A stretch of DNA of 64,000 nt from positions 1 through 64,000 of the forward strand of contig SHVA01000011.1 in assembly GCA_009691195.1 (NCBI GenBank), read 5' to 3'. This stretch comes from Solirubrobacterales bacterium. Its GTDB lineage: Bacteria; Actinomycetota; Thermoleophilia; Solirubrobacterales; 70-9. The notes beneath the pieces were generated by a model. The model did no database searches and was not told the origin of the DNA. It saw only the letters and a list, made by a program, of their open reading frames with translations. The position numbers were made by a program, and so were the translations under genes. Numbering within the stretch: position 1 is the stretch's first letter; each line of letters begins with the position of its first letter. Shown here one piece after another: positions 48,668 through 56,834 of the stretch.

Positions 48668-49851
48668 CCGGCTTCCGCGCCGCCGGCCCGCAGCGCCAGG
48701 TTGAGCTCGAGGCGGGCGCCGGGATCGTCGAGCGCGTCGCCGAGCAGCTCCCGAAGGCGCGCGAGGCGATAGCGCGCCGTCTGCGGATGCACCTGCATCG
48801 CCTGGGCCATCGCCACGGCGTTGCCCCAGTGCGTCACGTAGGCCAGCGCCGTCTCCGCCATCCGCTCGCGGGCCCTCGGGGTCAGCTCCTGCAGTGCCCC
48901 CAGGCGGCGCTCGGCGATCAGCTCGATCAGTCGCGGGTTGTCGAGCACCAGCAGCTGGGCGAGATGATCCTCGGCGCGGATCGGGCCCGAGGCGGCGTCG
49001 GGGGAGGGGGCTGCCACCCTCAGCCCCAGCCTCGCCAGCGACCACGAGCGCGCAAGTCGTCCCCGATCCCCGGCGGGCCCGATCGCGGCATGGGCCTTGC
49101 CGACGGCGCCGGCGAGCTCTCGCTCGCGTCCGGGGCCGGCTGGGTCGGGGAGGATGATGCAGCCGATCCCGCCGATGCTCGCCGCCAGTGGGTCGGTGCC
49201 GAGGCGGCGTTCGATCCGGCCCAGGTCCTCATCGGCGCAGGCGAGGGCGGCGGCGCTGCGGGGCAGCTTCCAGCCCGCCGCCTCGGATGCCACGCGCAGC
49301 TCGCCATCCTCGGCGGGCCGGTCGCCCACCAGCAGGCCGAGCAGCTCGCGGCGACGCCGCTGGCGCTCGCCCTCGAGCTCGGAGCGAGCCTGGGCATAGC
49401 CCTCGGCCGAATCTGCCGATAGCTCGTCGATGTAGGCGAAGACGGACTCGGCCAGCAGGCTGAGCGTCTCGGCGTCGAGCTCGGCGCGGCGGGCCGCGAG
49501 GGCGATCTGGCGCCAAGCGACGCGGGCGCCGACGCGGTAGGCGGCGAGGAGGGCGTCGAGCGTTCGCCCCTCCCGCAGCTCGCCCCGCCCGAGCGCAACG
49601 TAGACGCCCCGCCCGCTGTCCCTGCCGGCGTCGGGGTGTCGGATCAGCTGCACGAACTGGCGCAGGGCCTCTGCGACGCCGGTTCGCACCGCCGTGCCGA
49701 AAGCGCCCTCCAGCGGCCGCGCGTACTCGGGCACCTCGCGGCCGATCGCCTCGAGGGTCTCCCTGGTGATCGTGGGCAGCGCCGGCTCGATCGCGTCCGC
49801 CACCTCCCCGGGCAGCCCGCGCCAGGGCTCAATCTGTGAAGGAACTATCAC
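48664..49851 (-). CDS. PucR family transcriptional regulator
   Basis: This 395-residue regulator has a central GGDEF-like/sensor region and the C-terminal PucR helix-turn-helix (ALAYVTHWGNAVAMAQAMQV, then HPQTARYRLARLRELLG). The N-terminal half carries helical RsbRD-like sequence (ALGRGELREGRTLDALLAAY). The GTG start at 49851 lies 7 nt from TATTGT, so a leaderless mRNA is likely. It diverges from a fatty acid desaturase gene over 77 nt of unusually AT-rich DNA, making that gene the prime candidate target. Effector unknown. Confidence 0.86.
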   Translation of the reverse strand: MIVPSQIEPWRGLPGEVADAIEPALPTITRETLEAIGREVPEYARPLEGAFGTAVRTGVAEALRQFVQLIRHPDAGRDSGRGVYVALGRGELREGRTLDALLAAYRVGARVAWRQIALAARRAELDAETLSLLAESVFAYIDELSADSAEGYAQARSELEGERQRRRRELLGLLVGDRPAEDGELRVASEAAGWKLPRSAAALACADEDLGRIERRLGTDPLAASIGGIGCIILPDPAGPGRERELAGAVGKAHAAIGPAGDRGRLARSWSLARLGLRVAAPSPDAASGPIRAEDHLAQLLVLDNPRLIELIAERRLGALQELTPRARERMAETALAYVTHWGNAVAMAQAMQVHPQTARYRLARLRELLGDALDDPGARLELNLALRAGGAEAG

Positions 49852-49858
49852 CTAGATG

Positions 49859-49864
49859 ACAATA
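49859..49864 (-). promoter_or_regulatory. -10 box TATTGT, leaderless pucR-type gene
   Basis: Reverse-strand TATTGT ends 7 nt before the GTG at 49851. Confidence 0.5.
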
Positions 49865-49916
49865 ACAGCGGGATAGAAAGTGGTATTTCGCAGTAGTTAT
49901 CGGCCAGGTGCGCAGA

Positions 49917-49922
49917 TACCGT
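49917..49922 (+). promoter_or_regulatory. -10 box TACCGT, leaderless desaturase start
   Basis: TACCGT ends 6 nt before the ATG at 49929. It excludes an in-frame start at 49908, which lies upstream of the box. The surrounding AT-rich 49852-49916 stretch, with CTATCA/GGATAG half-sites, is a likely operator zone. Confidence 0.5.
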
Positions 49923-49928
49923 CCCACC

Positions 49929-50837
49929 ATGAAAAAAATGACAAAAACAGAGAAAATCGTCAACCTCGGGGCGGTCGTCGTCCCCTTCGCAGCGGCCCTC
50001 GTAGCCATCCCCCTGCTCTGGAACCGGCTGGTGGGGCCCTCCGATCTGATCGTGTTCGGCGTCATGTACGTGCTGACGGCCTTCGGGATCACGGTCGGCT
50101 TCCACCGCATGCTCACCCACCGCTCCTTCCAGACCTCCAAGCCGGTCGAGTACGCGTTCGCGACCTTCGGCTCGATGGCGGTCCAGGGCCCGGTCAACAG
50201 CTGGGTCGCCGACCACCGCAAGCACCACGCCCACACCGACAAGGAGGGCGACCCCCACAGCCCCCACGTCGGCCACGAGGACGGCGTTCGCGGCGTGCTC
50301 GCCGGGCTCTGGCACGCCCACGTCGGCTGGCTGCTGGCCGAGCAGGGCCGTGCCGATTGGAAGCGCTACGCGCCCGACCTCTACGAGGACCGGGGTATGC
50401 GTTTCATCAGCCGCCACTTCGTCGCACTGGTGGCGCTGAGCCTGCTGCTGCCGGCGGCGCTCGGCTTCGCGCTGACGGGGACGCTTCTCGGCGCGGCGAC
50501 CGGCCTGCTCTGGGGCGGGCTCGTCCGGATCTTCCTCGTCCACCACGTCACCTGGAGCGTCAACTCTGTCTGCCACTTCCTCGGCAGCCGCCGCTTCAAC
50601 ACCGACGATGAATCCACCAACGTCTTCTGGCTCGCCCTGCCCTCGCTCGGCGAGTCCTGGCACCACAACCACCACGCCTTCCCGCGCTCGGCCACCCACG
50701 GCCTGCGGCGCTGGGAGCTGGACCCCTCGGCGGTCGTGATCGCCGGCATGGAGAAGCTCGGCATCGCCCGCAACGTCGTCCGGATTGCGCCGGAGCGTCA
50801 GGCCGCCCGGGCCGCGGAGGTCGCCGACGCCGCTTAG
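49929..50837 (+). CDS. Acyl-lipid/acyl-CoA Delta9-type fatty acid desaturase
   Basis: This 302-residue membrane di-iron desaturase has the three His boxes HRMLTHR (about 58-64), HRKHH (about 95-99) and HHNHH (about 240-244). It has four main TM segments. It introduces a double bond into saturated acyl chains to adjust membrane fluidity. The first codons are strikingly A-rich (MKKMTKTEKIV), unlike the rest of the gene. The start at 49929 is set by the TACCGT box. The divergent PucR-type regulator probably controls it. The stop overlaps that of the downstream convergent methyltransferase frame. Confidence 0.92.
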   Translation: MKKMTKTEKIVNLGAVVVPFAAALVAIPLLWNRLVGPSDLIVFGVMYVLTAFGITVGFHRMLTHRSFQTSKPVEYAFATFGSMAVQGPVNSWVADHRKHHAHTDKEGDPHSPHVGHEDGVRGVLAGLWHAHVGWLLAEQGRADWKRYAPDLYEDRGMRFISRHFVALVALSLLLPAALGFALTGTLLGAATGLLWGGLVRIFLVHHVTWSVNSVCHFLGSRRFNTDDESTNVFWLALPSLGESWHHNHHAFPRSATHGLRRWELDPSAVVIAGMEKLGIARNVVRIAPERQAARAAEVADAA

Positions 50838-50959
50838 CGGCCGCCGGCCGGGTGGCGCAGCTGGACCATCAGGCCCTGGCGCAGGGACGAGGGGAGCACA
50901 CCTCGGGTGACGCGGTAGAAGTGCGGCCAGAACCCACGGCCGCCGAAGTAGCTGTCGCG
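50834..50959 (-). other. In-frame continuation of the methyltransferase after an internal TGA
   Basis: Past the TGA at 50960-50962 the same frame stays open for about 41 codons to a TAA at 50834. It encodes RDSYFGGRGFWPHFYRVTRG and then LPSSLRQGLMVQLRHP, a plausible methyltransferase C-terminus. A Trp codon (TGG) would fit at the TGA. The TAA overlaps the desaturase stop, as at other convergent gene ends here. Confidence 0.6.
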
Positions 50960-51610
50960 TCACGCCTCGGTCGTCACCAGACCCGCCGCTGACGCCTCCT
51001 GCTCCAGCTCCGCCCGGGTGTACTCGCGGAAGTGGCCGGGGTTCTTCCGGTTCTCCCGGATCCGGTGGTAGGGGTTGCGGCCGGCGAGCATCATGGCCCG
51101 CCTGTGGGCGGCGACCGCGTTGGGCGTCTGGACGAGGATCACGCCTTCCGCGGCGAGCCAGCTCGCCGCGCATACCAGCACCTTGGCCGGCGCCGTGTAC
51201 AGGTGCTCGATCACCTCGGCGAAGACGATCAGCGGGAAGGCGTCGAGTCGGGGCCATGCCTCGGCGTCGGCGGCATCGTTGAGGTCGAACTCGACGTGAC
51301 GCTCGCCCGGGCGGGCGCTGGAGACGGCGGAGGGCTCGAGCCCGAGCGTGGCCACCTCGGCGTCGGGATAGCGGTCGCGAAGCAGCTGGGTCTGGAAGGA
51401 CGGCCCGATGTCGAGCAGCCGCAGCCCCCGGCCCTCCTGGGGGAAGCCGAGCTCGCGGCGGACAGCGTCGACGCGGTCGAGCAGGTACCGGTAGCGCGGC
51501 GCGTGGGTCGCCAGGTAGATGCGCTCCTCGCCTTCGAGGGGGAGCGAGTCGAAGCGGGCGGCTATCTCGTCGTCGGTGATCAGGGCTGCGCGGTGCGAGC
51601 GTCCGCACAT
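50960..51610 (-). CDS. Class I SAM-dependent methyltransferase, interrupted by TGA
   Basis: The intact part (216 residues) has the SAM-binding motif LLDIGPSFQTQLL (about 65-77), the acidic end of strand 2 (LGLEPSAV), FDLNDAADAEAWPRLDAFPL and VFAEVIEHLYTAP, the usual motif-II region of class I methyltransferases. ATG 51610 is used. The frame ends in a TGA at 50960-50962 in front of sequence that still looks coding, so the protein is probably about 41 residues short. Substrate unknown. It lies 27 nt downstream of the VWA gene. Confidence 0.75.
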   Translation of the reverse strand: MCGRSHRAALITDDEIAARFDSLPLEGEERIYLATHAPRYRYLLDRVDAVRRELGFPQEGRGLRLLDIGPSFQTQLLRDRYPDAEVATLGLEPSAVSSARPGERHVEFDLNDAADAEAWPRLDAFPLIVFAEVIEHLYTAPAKVLVCAASWLAAEGVILVQTPNAVAAHRRAMMLAGRNPYHRIRENRKNPGHFREYTRAELEQEASAAGLVTTEA

Positions 51611-51637
51611 CTTTTCGCGGCCCGCTCGTCGCGGGGC

Positions 51638-52999
51638 TTAATTGGCGGACGCTCCTCGCGCGCCGCTCGCTATGACGTTGACGAAGTTCTCCAGGTGCTT
51701 GGTCGTCCAGCACTCGAACGCTCCGTCGCAGTAGGGCTCGTAGGCCGACATCACCGAGTCGCCGTAGTTCCAGTAGAGCTTCGGCTCGGGGTTGAGCCAG
51801 AAGGTTCGGCCCGCGTGCTCGGCGATCCGCCCGAACTCGGCGGCGTGGGGCTCGCGGCCGTTGGTCCGGGCGTCGCCCAGGACGATCACGGTCGAGCGCG
51901 GCCCCAGGTCCTCGGCGATCTCATCGCCGAACTCGAGCCAGACGCGGCCGTAGTCGGTGTAGCCGGAGACGTCGGCGACGCCGCCCTCCGAGGAGATCCG
52001 CTCGGCGATCTTGCGGAAGTCGCGCTCGTGCTCGAAGACGTCGGTGACCTCGCTGATCCGCTCGATGAAGACGAAGCTGCGGAGCTTGCGGAAGGAGTCG
52101 TGAAGCGCGTGCAGGACCGAGAGGAAGAAGACGCTCGCCGAGCTGACCGAGGTCGAGACGTCGCAGAGCACGTAGATCTCCGGGCGCCTGGGACGCCGGG
52201 GGCGATGCTTGAGCCGCAGCGGCACGCCCCCCGTCTCCAGCGAGGCGCGCATCGTGCGGCGTATGTCCACCACGGGGCTGCGCTGGCGGCCCCTGACCTC
52301 GTGGCCGAGCGTGGCGATTCGGCGCTTGAGCTGGGCGACGGCCCGGTGGACCGTGGCGAGGTCCTGGGCGGGGCTGGTCGGGAGCGCCCGGTCGAGCTCC
52401 GCCAGCGGCCGCGACGGAGGCAGCTTGCCGGTGCGCTCGATCGTGGCCCGCTCGAGCTCTCGGCGGAGGTGCTGCTCGAACTCGCGCACCGCGGCGCGAT
52501 CGAGGTCGGCGCCGCCGGCACCGTCCCCGCGCCCGCCCTGAAGGCCCAGGTTTCGCCGGATCCGCTGGACGTCCACGCCGATAACGCCCGAGCGCTCGCC
52601 GCGGCGCCCAAAGGCGCTTATCGCGAGCCGGGCGAGGTCGCGCATCTCGCCGTCGTTGCCGGCGGTGATCGCCTGGCGGACCGCCTCGCGGAGCTGATCG
52701 AGGTCGAGCCGGTTGCCACCGTCGAAGCGCTGCTCGGAGATCCCCTGCTCGAGCGCCTCCGCCTCGGCGGCGCGGAAGAAGTGGCGGTCGAAGAGCAGCT
52801 CGAAGATCCGGCGGTCCTCCTGCGACTTGGCGACGGTCGCTGCCACGGCCTCGCGGAAGTCACGCGGGTCGGTCCAGACGACCTCGTCCAGCGCCTCGAA
52901 GCAGTCGAGGATCTCCGAGGTCCCCACCGCGACGCCCTCGGAGCGGAGCTCCTCGAAGAAGGAGAGGAGACTCGCCGCGGTCCCCGACCGCTCGTTCAT
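51638..52999 (-). CDS. CoxE-like VWA domain protein
   Basis: This 453-residue protein has a helical N-terminal region, a Gly-rich linker, and a C-terminal von Willebrand A domain with the MIDAS motif DVSTSVSSAS (about residues 272-281). VIVLGDARTNGREP and FWLNPEPKLYWNYGDSVM come later. CoxE/YehP-type VWA proteins work with MoxR AAA+ ATPases as metal-insertion or maturation chaperones. The MoxR gene lies directly upstream with 7 nt between them. No CO dehydrogenase gene is adjacent, so the client is unknown. Confidence 0.85.
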   Translation of the reverse strand: MNERSGTAASLLSFFEELRSEGVAVGTSEILDCFEALDEVVWTDPRDFREAVAATVAKSQEDRRIFELLFDRHFFRAAEAEALEQGISEQRFDGGNRLDLDQLREAVRQAITAGNDGEMRDLARLAISAFGRRGERSGVIGVDVQRIRRNLGLQGGRGDGAGGADLDRAAVREFEQHLRRELERATIERTGKLPPSRPLAELDRALPTSPAQDLATVHRAVAQLKRRIATLGHEVRGRQRSPVVDIRRTMRASLETGGVPLRLKHRPRRPRRPEIYVLCDVSTSVSSASVFFLSVLHALHDSFRKLRSFVFIERISEVTDVFEHERDFRKIAERISSEGGVADVSGYTDYGRVWLEFGDEIAEDLGPRSTVIVLGDARTNGREPHAAEFGRIAEHAGRTFWLNPEPKLYWNYGDSVMSAYEPYCDGAFECWTTKHLENFVNVIASGARGASAN

Positions 53000-53006
53000 C
53001 GCCCGC

Positions 53007-53930
53007 TCAGGCCCCGGCGCCGGGCAGGCCGGTGACGCCCTCCTCGCTCCCCGCGGAGAGCTTGACCGTCACCCGCTCGGAGACCAGGTCGATGTCGGAG
53101 CGGTGCTTGACGATGATGCTCATCGAGTCCTCGAACGTCTTGCGGTCGATGTCCTCGGCGCCGATCAGGAGCAGCGTCCGCGCCCAGTCGATCGACTCGG
53201 CGATCGACGGGGGCTTCTTGAGGTCGAGCTGGCGGACCATCTGGACGATCTCCACCAGCCGGCGCGCGAGCGTCTCGTCGAGCTCGGGGGTGTGGAGGCG
53301 GACGATCTGCAGCTCCCGCTCGATCTCGGGATAGTCGAGCCAGAGGTAGAGGCAGCGCCGCTTCAGCGCCTCGGTCAGCTCGCGCGAGTTGTTCGAGGTC
53401 AGCAGCACGAGCGGGTGGGTCTTGGCCTCGATCCTGCCCAGCTCGGGGATCGAGATCTGGAAGTCCGAGAGGACCTCGAGCAGCATCGCCTCGAACTCCT
53501 GGTCGGTCTTGTCGATCTCGTCGATCAGCAGCACCACCGGCTCGGGTGAGCTGATCGCCTCCAGCAGCGGGCGGGTGAGCAGGAACTCCTCGCTGAAGAT
53601 GTCGCCACGCGCTCCGGCCCAGCCCGCCTCCGCCTCGTCGGCGGTCTCGGCCTGGATCCGCAGGAGCTGCTTGCGGTAGTTCCATTCGTACAGCGCCTTG
53701 GCCTCGTCGAGGCCCTCGTAGCACTGGAGCCTGATCAGGTCGCGGCCGGTCGACCGCGAGAGCGCCTTCGCGAGCTCGGTCTTGCCCACTCCAGCGGGCC
53801 CCTCGACCAGGATCGGCTTGCCCAGGCGCTGGGCGAGGAAGGAGACGAGCGCCGCGGATTCGTCGGCGAGGTACCCGACCTCGCCGAGACCGTCGCGGAC
53901 CTCGGTGACTGAGCTGGGTGATTCCGGCAT
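53007..53930 (-). CDS. MoxR-type AAA+ ATPase
   Basis: This 307-residue AAA+ protein has Walker A EGPAGVGKTELAKAL (about 42-56), Walker B VVLLIDEIDKTD (about 130-141), sensor-1 LVLLTSNNSREL and a sensor-2 Arg region (FEDSMSIIVKHR). It matches CoxD/MoxR proteins that act with VWA partners. ATG 53930 is preferred over the TTG two codons upstream. It precedes and pairs with the VWA gene in one operon and diverges from a small membrane protein gene. Confidence 0.87.
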   Translation of the reverse strand: MPESPSSVTEVRDGLGEVGYLADESAALVSFLAQRLGKPILVEGPAGVGKTELAKALSRSTGRDLIRLQCYEGLDEAKALYEWNYRKQLLRIQAETADEAEAGWAGARGDIFSEEFLLTRPLLEAISSPEPVVLLIDEIDKTDQEFEAMLLEVLSDFQISIPELGRIEAKTHPLVLLTSNNSRELTEALKRRCLYLWLDYPEIERELQIVRLHTPELDETLARRLVEIVQMVRQLDLKKPPSIAESIDWARTLLLIGAEDIDRKTFEDSMSIIVKHRSDIDLVSERVTVKLSAGSEEGVTGLPGAGA

Positions 53931-53953
53931 CGGCAAAAAGGGATGATAGGTAA

Positions 53954-54184
53954 GTGTTCTTGCCGATCGCCGACCTCCTGCCGCACTCGATCGGCCCCTA
54001 CCTGGCGATGATGATCCTCGGGTTCGTGCTCGGGACGGGCGGTCACCTGTACAAGTCCAAGACCGTGGTTGCGATCGGGATCGGGCTGATCTTCCTGGCG
54101 ACGCTGCTGTTGCCGCTCGCCGTGATCGCGACCGAGGATGAGCCTCCCTCCAACCCCAGCATCTACGCGCCGGGCACGCGCTGA
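53954..54184 (+). CDS. Small hypothetical membrane protein, 76 aa
   Basis: Two hydrophobic segments (about 14-32 and 38-58) flank a short basic loop (HLYKSK), and the tail is Pro/Ser-rich. The GTG at 53954 starts just before LPIADLLPHSIGPYLAM. The family is not recognised. It lies 12 nt before the PPK2 gene, so co-transcription is likely. Confidence 0.55.
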   Translation: MFLPIADLLPHSIGPYLAMMILGFVLGTGGHLYKSKTVVAIGIGLIFLATLLLPLAVIATEDEPPSNPSIYAPGTR

Positions 54185-54196
54185 GAGGATGGTGTC

Positions 54197-54979
54197 GTGG
54201 GCCGGCTTGACGAACTCGATCTGAGCAAGAAGCTCAGCCGCAAGGAGGAGCGCCTGGGGCTCGAGCGCGCCTGGGCCCGCCTGTCGCAGCTGCGGCTGAC
54301 GCTCGGGGGACAGATCGGTGAGCGCAAGCTGGGTCCGCCTGTGTGCGTGGTCTTCGAGGGCTGGGACGCGTCGGGCAAGGGGGGCGCGATCAAGCGCCTG
54401 GTCGCCCAGATCGATCCCCGCCACGTTCGCGTGGTCCAGTTCGCTGCGCCGACCTCCGACGAGAAGCGCCACCATCTCCTCTGGCGGTTCTGGCCCGTGC
54501 TGCCCGGGTGGGGCGGCATGGCTGTGCTCGACCGCTCCTGGTACGGCCGCGTCCTGGTGGAGAGGGTGGAGGGGTTCGCCACGCGGGAGCAGTGGATTCG
54601 CGCCTATGACGAGATCAACGGCTTCGAGAGGACCCTCGCTGACGAGGGGATGATCCTCGTCAAGCTCTGGCTGCACATCTCAAACGAGGAGCAGTTGAAG
54701 CGCTTCGAGCGCCGCAAGAAGAATCCGCTCAAGAGCTGGAAGCTCACCGACGAGGACTGGCGCAACCGCGAGAAGCGCCCCCAGTACGCCGAGGCCGTCG
54801 AGGACATGTTCGCCAGGACCGACCAGGAGCCGCATGCGCGCTGGCACCTGATCGCCGCTGACTCCAAGCGCCTCGCCCGGGTCGCGGTGATCGAGGCCGC
54901 GATCGAGGAGATCGAGGCCGGCATGCTGCGCCACGGTCTCGAGCCGCCCGAGCCCGAGGCGATGCCGGAGGACGACTAG
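54197..54979 (+). CDS. ppk2: Polyphosphate kinase 2 family protein
   Basis: This 260-residue PPK2 uses polyphosphate to phosphorylate nucleotides. Key elements are Walker A EGWDASGKGGAIKRL (about 53-67), Walker B LDRSWYGRVLVERVEG (about 112-127) and the lid-region FERRKKNPLKSWKLT. This length is typical of single-domain PPK2. Nucleotide preference (AMP, ADP or GDP) cannot be read. GTG 54197 follows GAGAGGA. Two nt separate it from the next gene. Confidence 0.9.
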   Translation: MGRLDELDLSKKLSRKEERLGLERAWARLSQLRLTLGGQIGERKLGPPVCVVFEGWDASGKGGAIKRLVAQIDPRHVRVVQFAAPTSDEKRHHLLWRFWPVLPGWGGMAVLDRSWYGRVLVERVEGFATREQWIRAYDEINGFERTLADEGMILVKLWLHISNEEQLKRFERRKKNPLKSWKLTDEDWRNREKRPQYAEAVEDMFARTDQEPHARWHLIAADSKRLARVAVIEAAIEEIEAGMLRHGLEPPEPEAMPEDD

Positions 54980-54981
54980 GC

Positions 54982-55461
54982 GTGGATGGCCGGGTCAGGA
55001 TCGCCGCCGCCGCCGATGCGCCCGAGGTGGCGCGGCTGCTCAACGACTTCCGGATCCACCTGGACAAGCAGCGGCCGGGCGTAGAGGAGATCCTCGCGAG
55101 CGTCCAGCGGATCCTCTCCGAGGACTCCGGCGAGTTCCTGCTCGCCGGGGAGGACGGCGGCCCGCCGGCCGGGGTCTGCCAGCTGCGATACCGCTGGAGC
55201 GTCTGGACCTCATCGGAGGACTGCTGGCTGGAGGACCTGTTCGTCAGCGAGCAGCAGCGGGGCGGCGGGCTGGGCGAGGCGCTCGTCGAGGCCGCCATCG
55301 AGCGGGCGGCCGCCCGGGGCTGCCGGCGCGTCGAGCTCGACGTCTACGAGCACGACGAGGCCCCGCGCTCGCTGTACCGGAAGCTCGGCTTCAGCGCCGA
55401 CTCCAAGGGCCGTGAGCGCAGCCTGCTGCTCGGCCTCGACCCCGCCCGGCCGGGCGCCTAG
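54982..55461 (+). CDS. GNAT family N-acetyltransferase
   Basis: This 159-residue GNAT protein has the acetyl-CoA loop LFVSEQQRGGGLGEALVEAA (about 88-107) and the C-terminal VYEHDEAPRSLYRKLGFS (about 123-140). The acceptor is unknown. GTG 54982 lies 2 nt after the PPK2 stop. Its TAG shares CTAG with the stop of the convergent membrane protein gene. Confidence 0.87.
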   Translation: MDGRVRIAAAADAPEVARLLNDFRIHLDKQRPGVEEILASVQRILSEDSGEFLLAGEDGGPPAGVCQLRYRWSVWTSSEDCWLEDLFVSEQQRGGGLGEALVEAAIERAAARGCRRVELDVYEHDEAPRSLYRKLGFSADSKGRERSLLLGLDPARPGA

Positions 55462-55964
55462 GGCGCGGCGTCGGCCCTTCGGCCGACCCCCCGCGACATC
55501 ATCCCCGCGATCACGATCGCCAGCGCGCCCCCCAGCGCCACGAAGATCCCGTAGCGCAGCCGGTAGGGGTCGTCCGGATAGGGGATCCCGCTGAGCACGA
55601 ACTCCGGGCGGTAGATCATCCGAAAGCCGACGATCAGCGCCGCCCAGCAACCTCCGGCGCTCAGCAGCCCCCACTCGGCGAGCGGGCGCGGCGGGCTGTA
55701 GCCGCCGCCGAGCTGCATCGCAAGGAACAGCGTCGCGATCGCGGCGAGGACCAGCGCCCCCTCCGCCCAGCCGAACGCGCTGAGGCCGGTGAGCACCAGG
55801 TCGGCCGAGCCCGGCGCCCCGTACCAGGGCAGCAGCAAGCTTCCCACGATCACCGCGACGCCGACCGCGGCCAGCCGCTCGGGCCCGCGGAGGCCGCGCA
55901 GGTCCCGCGCAGCCTCGGCGAACAGCCCGCTCAGGCGGTGCCGCTCAGAGTGGTTCGCGGCCAC
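55458..55964 (-). CDS. Hypothetical membrane protein, last gene of EVE/DUF2203 operon
   Basis: This 168-residue protein has a basic, amphipathic N-terminus (about 30 residues) and four hydrophobic segments (about 32-47, 57-82, 98-112 and 137-154). SLLLPWYGAPGSADLVLTGL resembles small membrane proteins common in Solirubrobacterales genomes. GTG 55964 lies inside the end of the DUF2203 gene (20-nt overlap), so it is translationally linked to it. Confidence 0.6.
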   Translation of the reverse strand: MAANHSERHRLSGLFAEAARDLRGLRGPERLAAVGVAVIVGSLLLPWYGAPGSADLVLTGLSAFGWAEGALVLAAIATLFLAMQLGGGYSPPRPLAEWGLLSAGGCWAALIVGFRMIYRPEFVLSGIPYPDDPYRLRYGIFVALGGALAIVIAGMMSRGVGRRADAAP

Positions 55965-56340
55965 TGAAGCCCGACTCGAGCTCGTGCCAGTTGGCGACCT
56001 CGTCCTCGCCGAGCTCCCAGCAGAGATAGACCTCGCGGCCGTCGCGCAGGGCGGGGAAGTCGATCAGGCCGCGGTCGATGTCGCGAAGGACGATCCCGGC
56101 CTCCTCCAGCGCCACCAGCAGCCTCCGCACCTCGAGGAAGGCGCCGCCGACCTGGTGTCCCGGATCGCCGCCCCCGTTGCTCGGCGCGGCCTCCGACAGG
56201 GCCTCGTGGGCCTCGGAGTCGGTGAGCTCCTCCTTGGCCTCGCGAAGCTGGTCCAGCAGCGGCTTCAGCGTCTCGAGCATCGCGTTCGCCTCCTTGGGGG
56301 AGAAGTGGCGATCGTGGACGCTGCCCTCCAACCCGCTCAA
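55945..56340 (-). CDS. DUF2203 family protein
   Basis: This 131-residue protein matches DUF2203: the start DRHFSPKEANAMLETLKPLL, a charged helix (LREAKEELTDSEAHEAL), and the C-terminal GIVLRDIDRGLIDFPALRDG with YLCWELGEDEVANWHEL. The TTG at 56340 overlaps the EVE gene stop as TTGA and is preferred over a second TTG (56331) and the ATG at 56281, which would remove the conserved first helix. Function unknown. Confidence 0.78.
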   Translation of the reverse strand: MSGLEGSVHDRHFSPKEANAMLETLKPLLDQLREAKEELTDSEAHEALSEAAPSNGGGDPGHQVGGAFLEVRRLLVALEEAGIVLRDIDRGLIDFPALRDGREVYLCWELGEDEVANWHELESGFSGREPL

Positions 56341-56822
56341 CTCGAGGCTGTCCGGGTGTGGGCGCCGAGCTCGGAGCGCAACAGCTCGGCGTCGGCCTCG
56401 CCGATGATCCGCAGTTGCCCCTGGAAGGCGAGGTGCCAGTGCTCGATCGGCCACTTGGCGACGTGCTCGAGCCGGTCCACCAACTCCTCGGCGGGGACGA
56501 ACTCCTCCTCGGCAAGCACCCTGACCGGCTCGCCGTGGACCCGCCAGGGGTAGGGCTCGCGCTTGGCCGACTTCGGGGCGCGTGCCTTCTTCCCCGGCCA
56601 GATTCGCTCGCGATCTTCGAACATCTCCGAGGTCACGCGCGCGATGCCGCCGAAGGCCTTGACCACGGTGACGTAGAAGATGATCTCGTCGCCGGGCTCC
56701 ATCTCCTGGGCCTGGTTGCGCCGCCGCTCCTTGAACCCGATCGGGTTGAAGCCGCGCTCGACGTTGATCCGGAAGTTCTCCAGGGACCCCGTCAGGATCC
56801 ACGTCTTGCCCGGCTCAGCCAT
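56337..56822 (-). CDS. EVE domain protein
   Basis: This 161-residue protein has an EVE/PUA-like fold: KTWILTGSLENFRINVERG, PGDEIIFYVTVVKAFGGIAR (about 42-61) and a C-terminal LAFQGQLRIIGEADAELL. EVE domains bind modified bases in DNA or RNA. It opens a three-gene unit (EVE, DUF2203, membrane protein). ATG 56822 lies 6 nt after TAGACT, whose TAG is also the stop codon of the upstream FG-GAP gene, so a leaderless mRNA is predicted. Confidence 0.8.
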   Translation of the reverse strand: MAEPGKTWILTGSLENFRINVERGFNPIGFKERRRNQAQEMEPGDEIIFYVTVVKAFGGIARVTSEMFEDRERIWPGKKARAPKSAKREPYPWRVHGEPVRVLAEEEFVPAEELVDRLEHVAKWPIEHWHLAFQGQLRIIGEADAELLRSELGAHTRTASS

Positions 56823-56828
56823 GGCCGA

Positions 56829-56834
56829 AGTCTA
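56829..56834 (-). promoter_or_regulatory. -10 box TAGACT overlapping the FG-GAP stop codon
   Basis: Reverse-strand TAGACT begins with the TAG stop (56834-56832) of the upstream gene and ends 6 nt before the EVE ATG. Confidence 0.5.
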
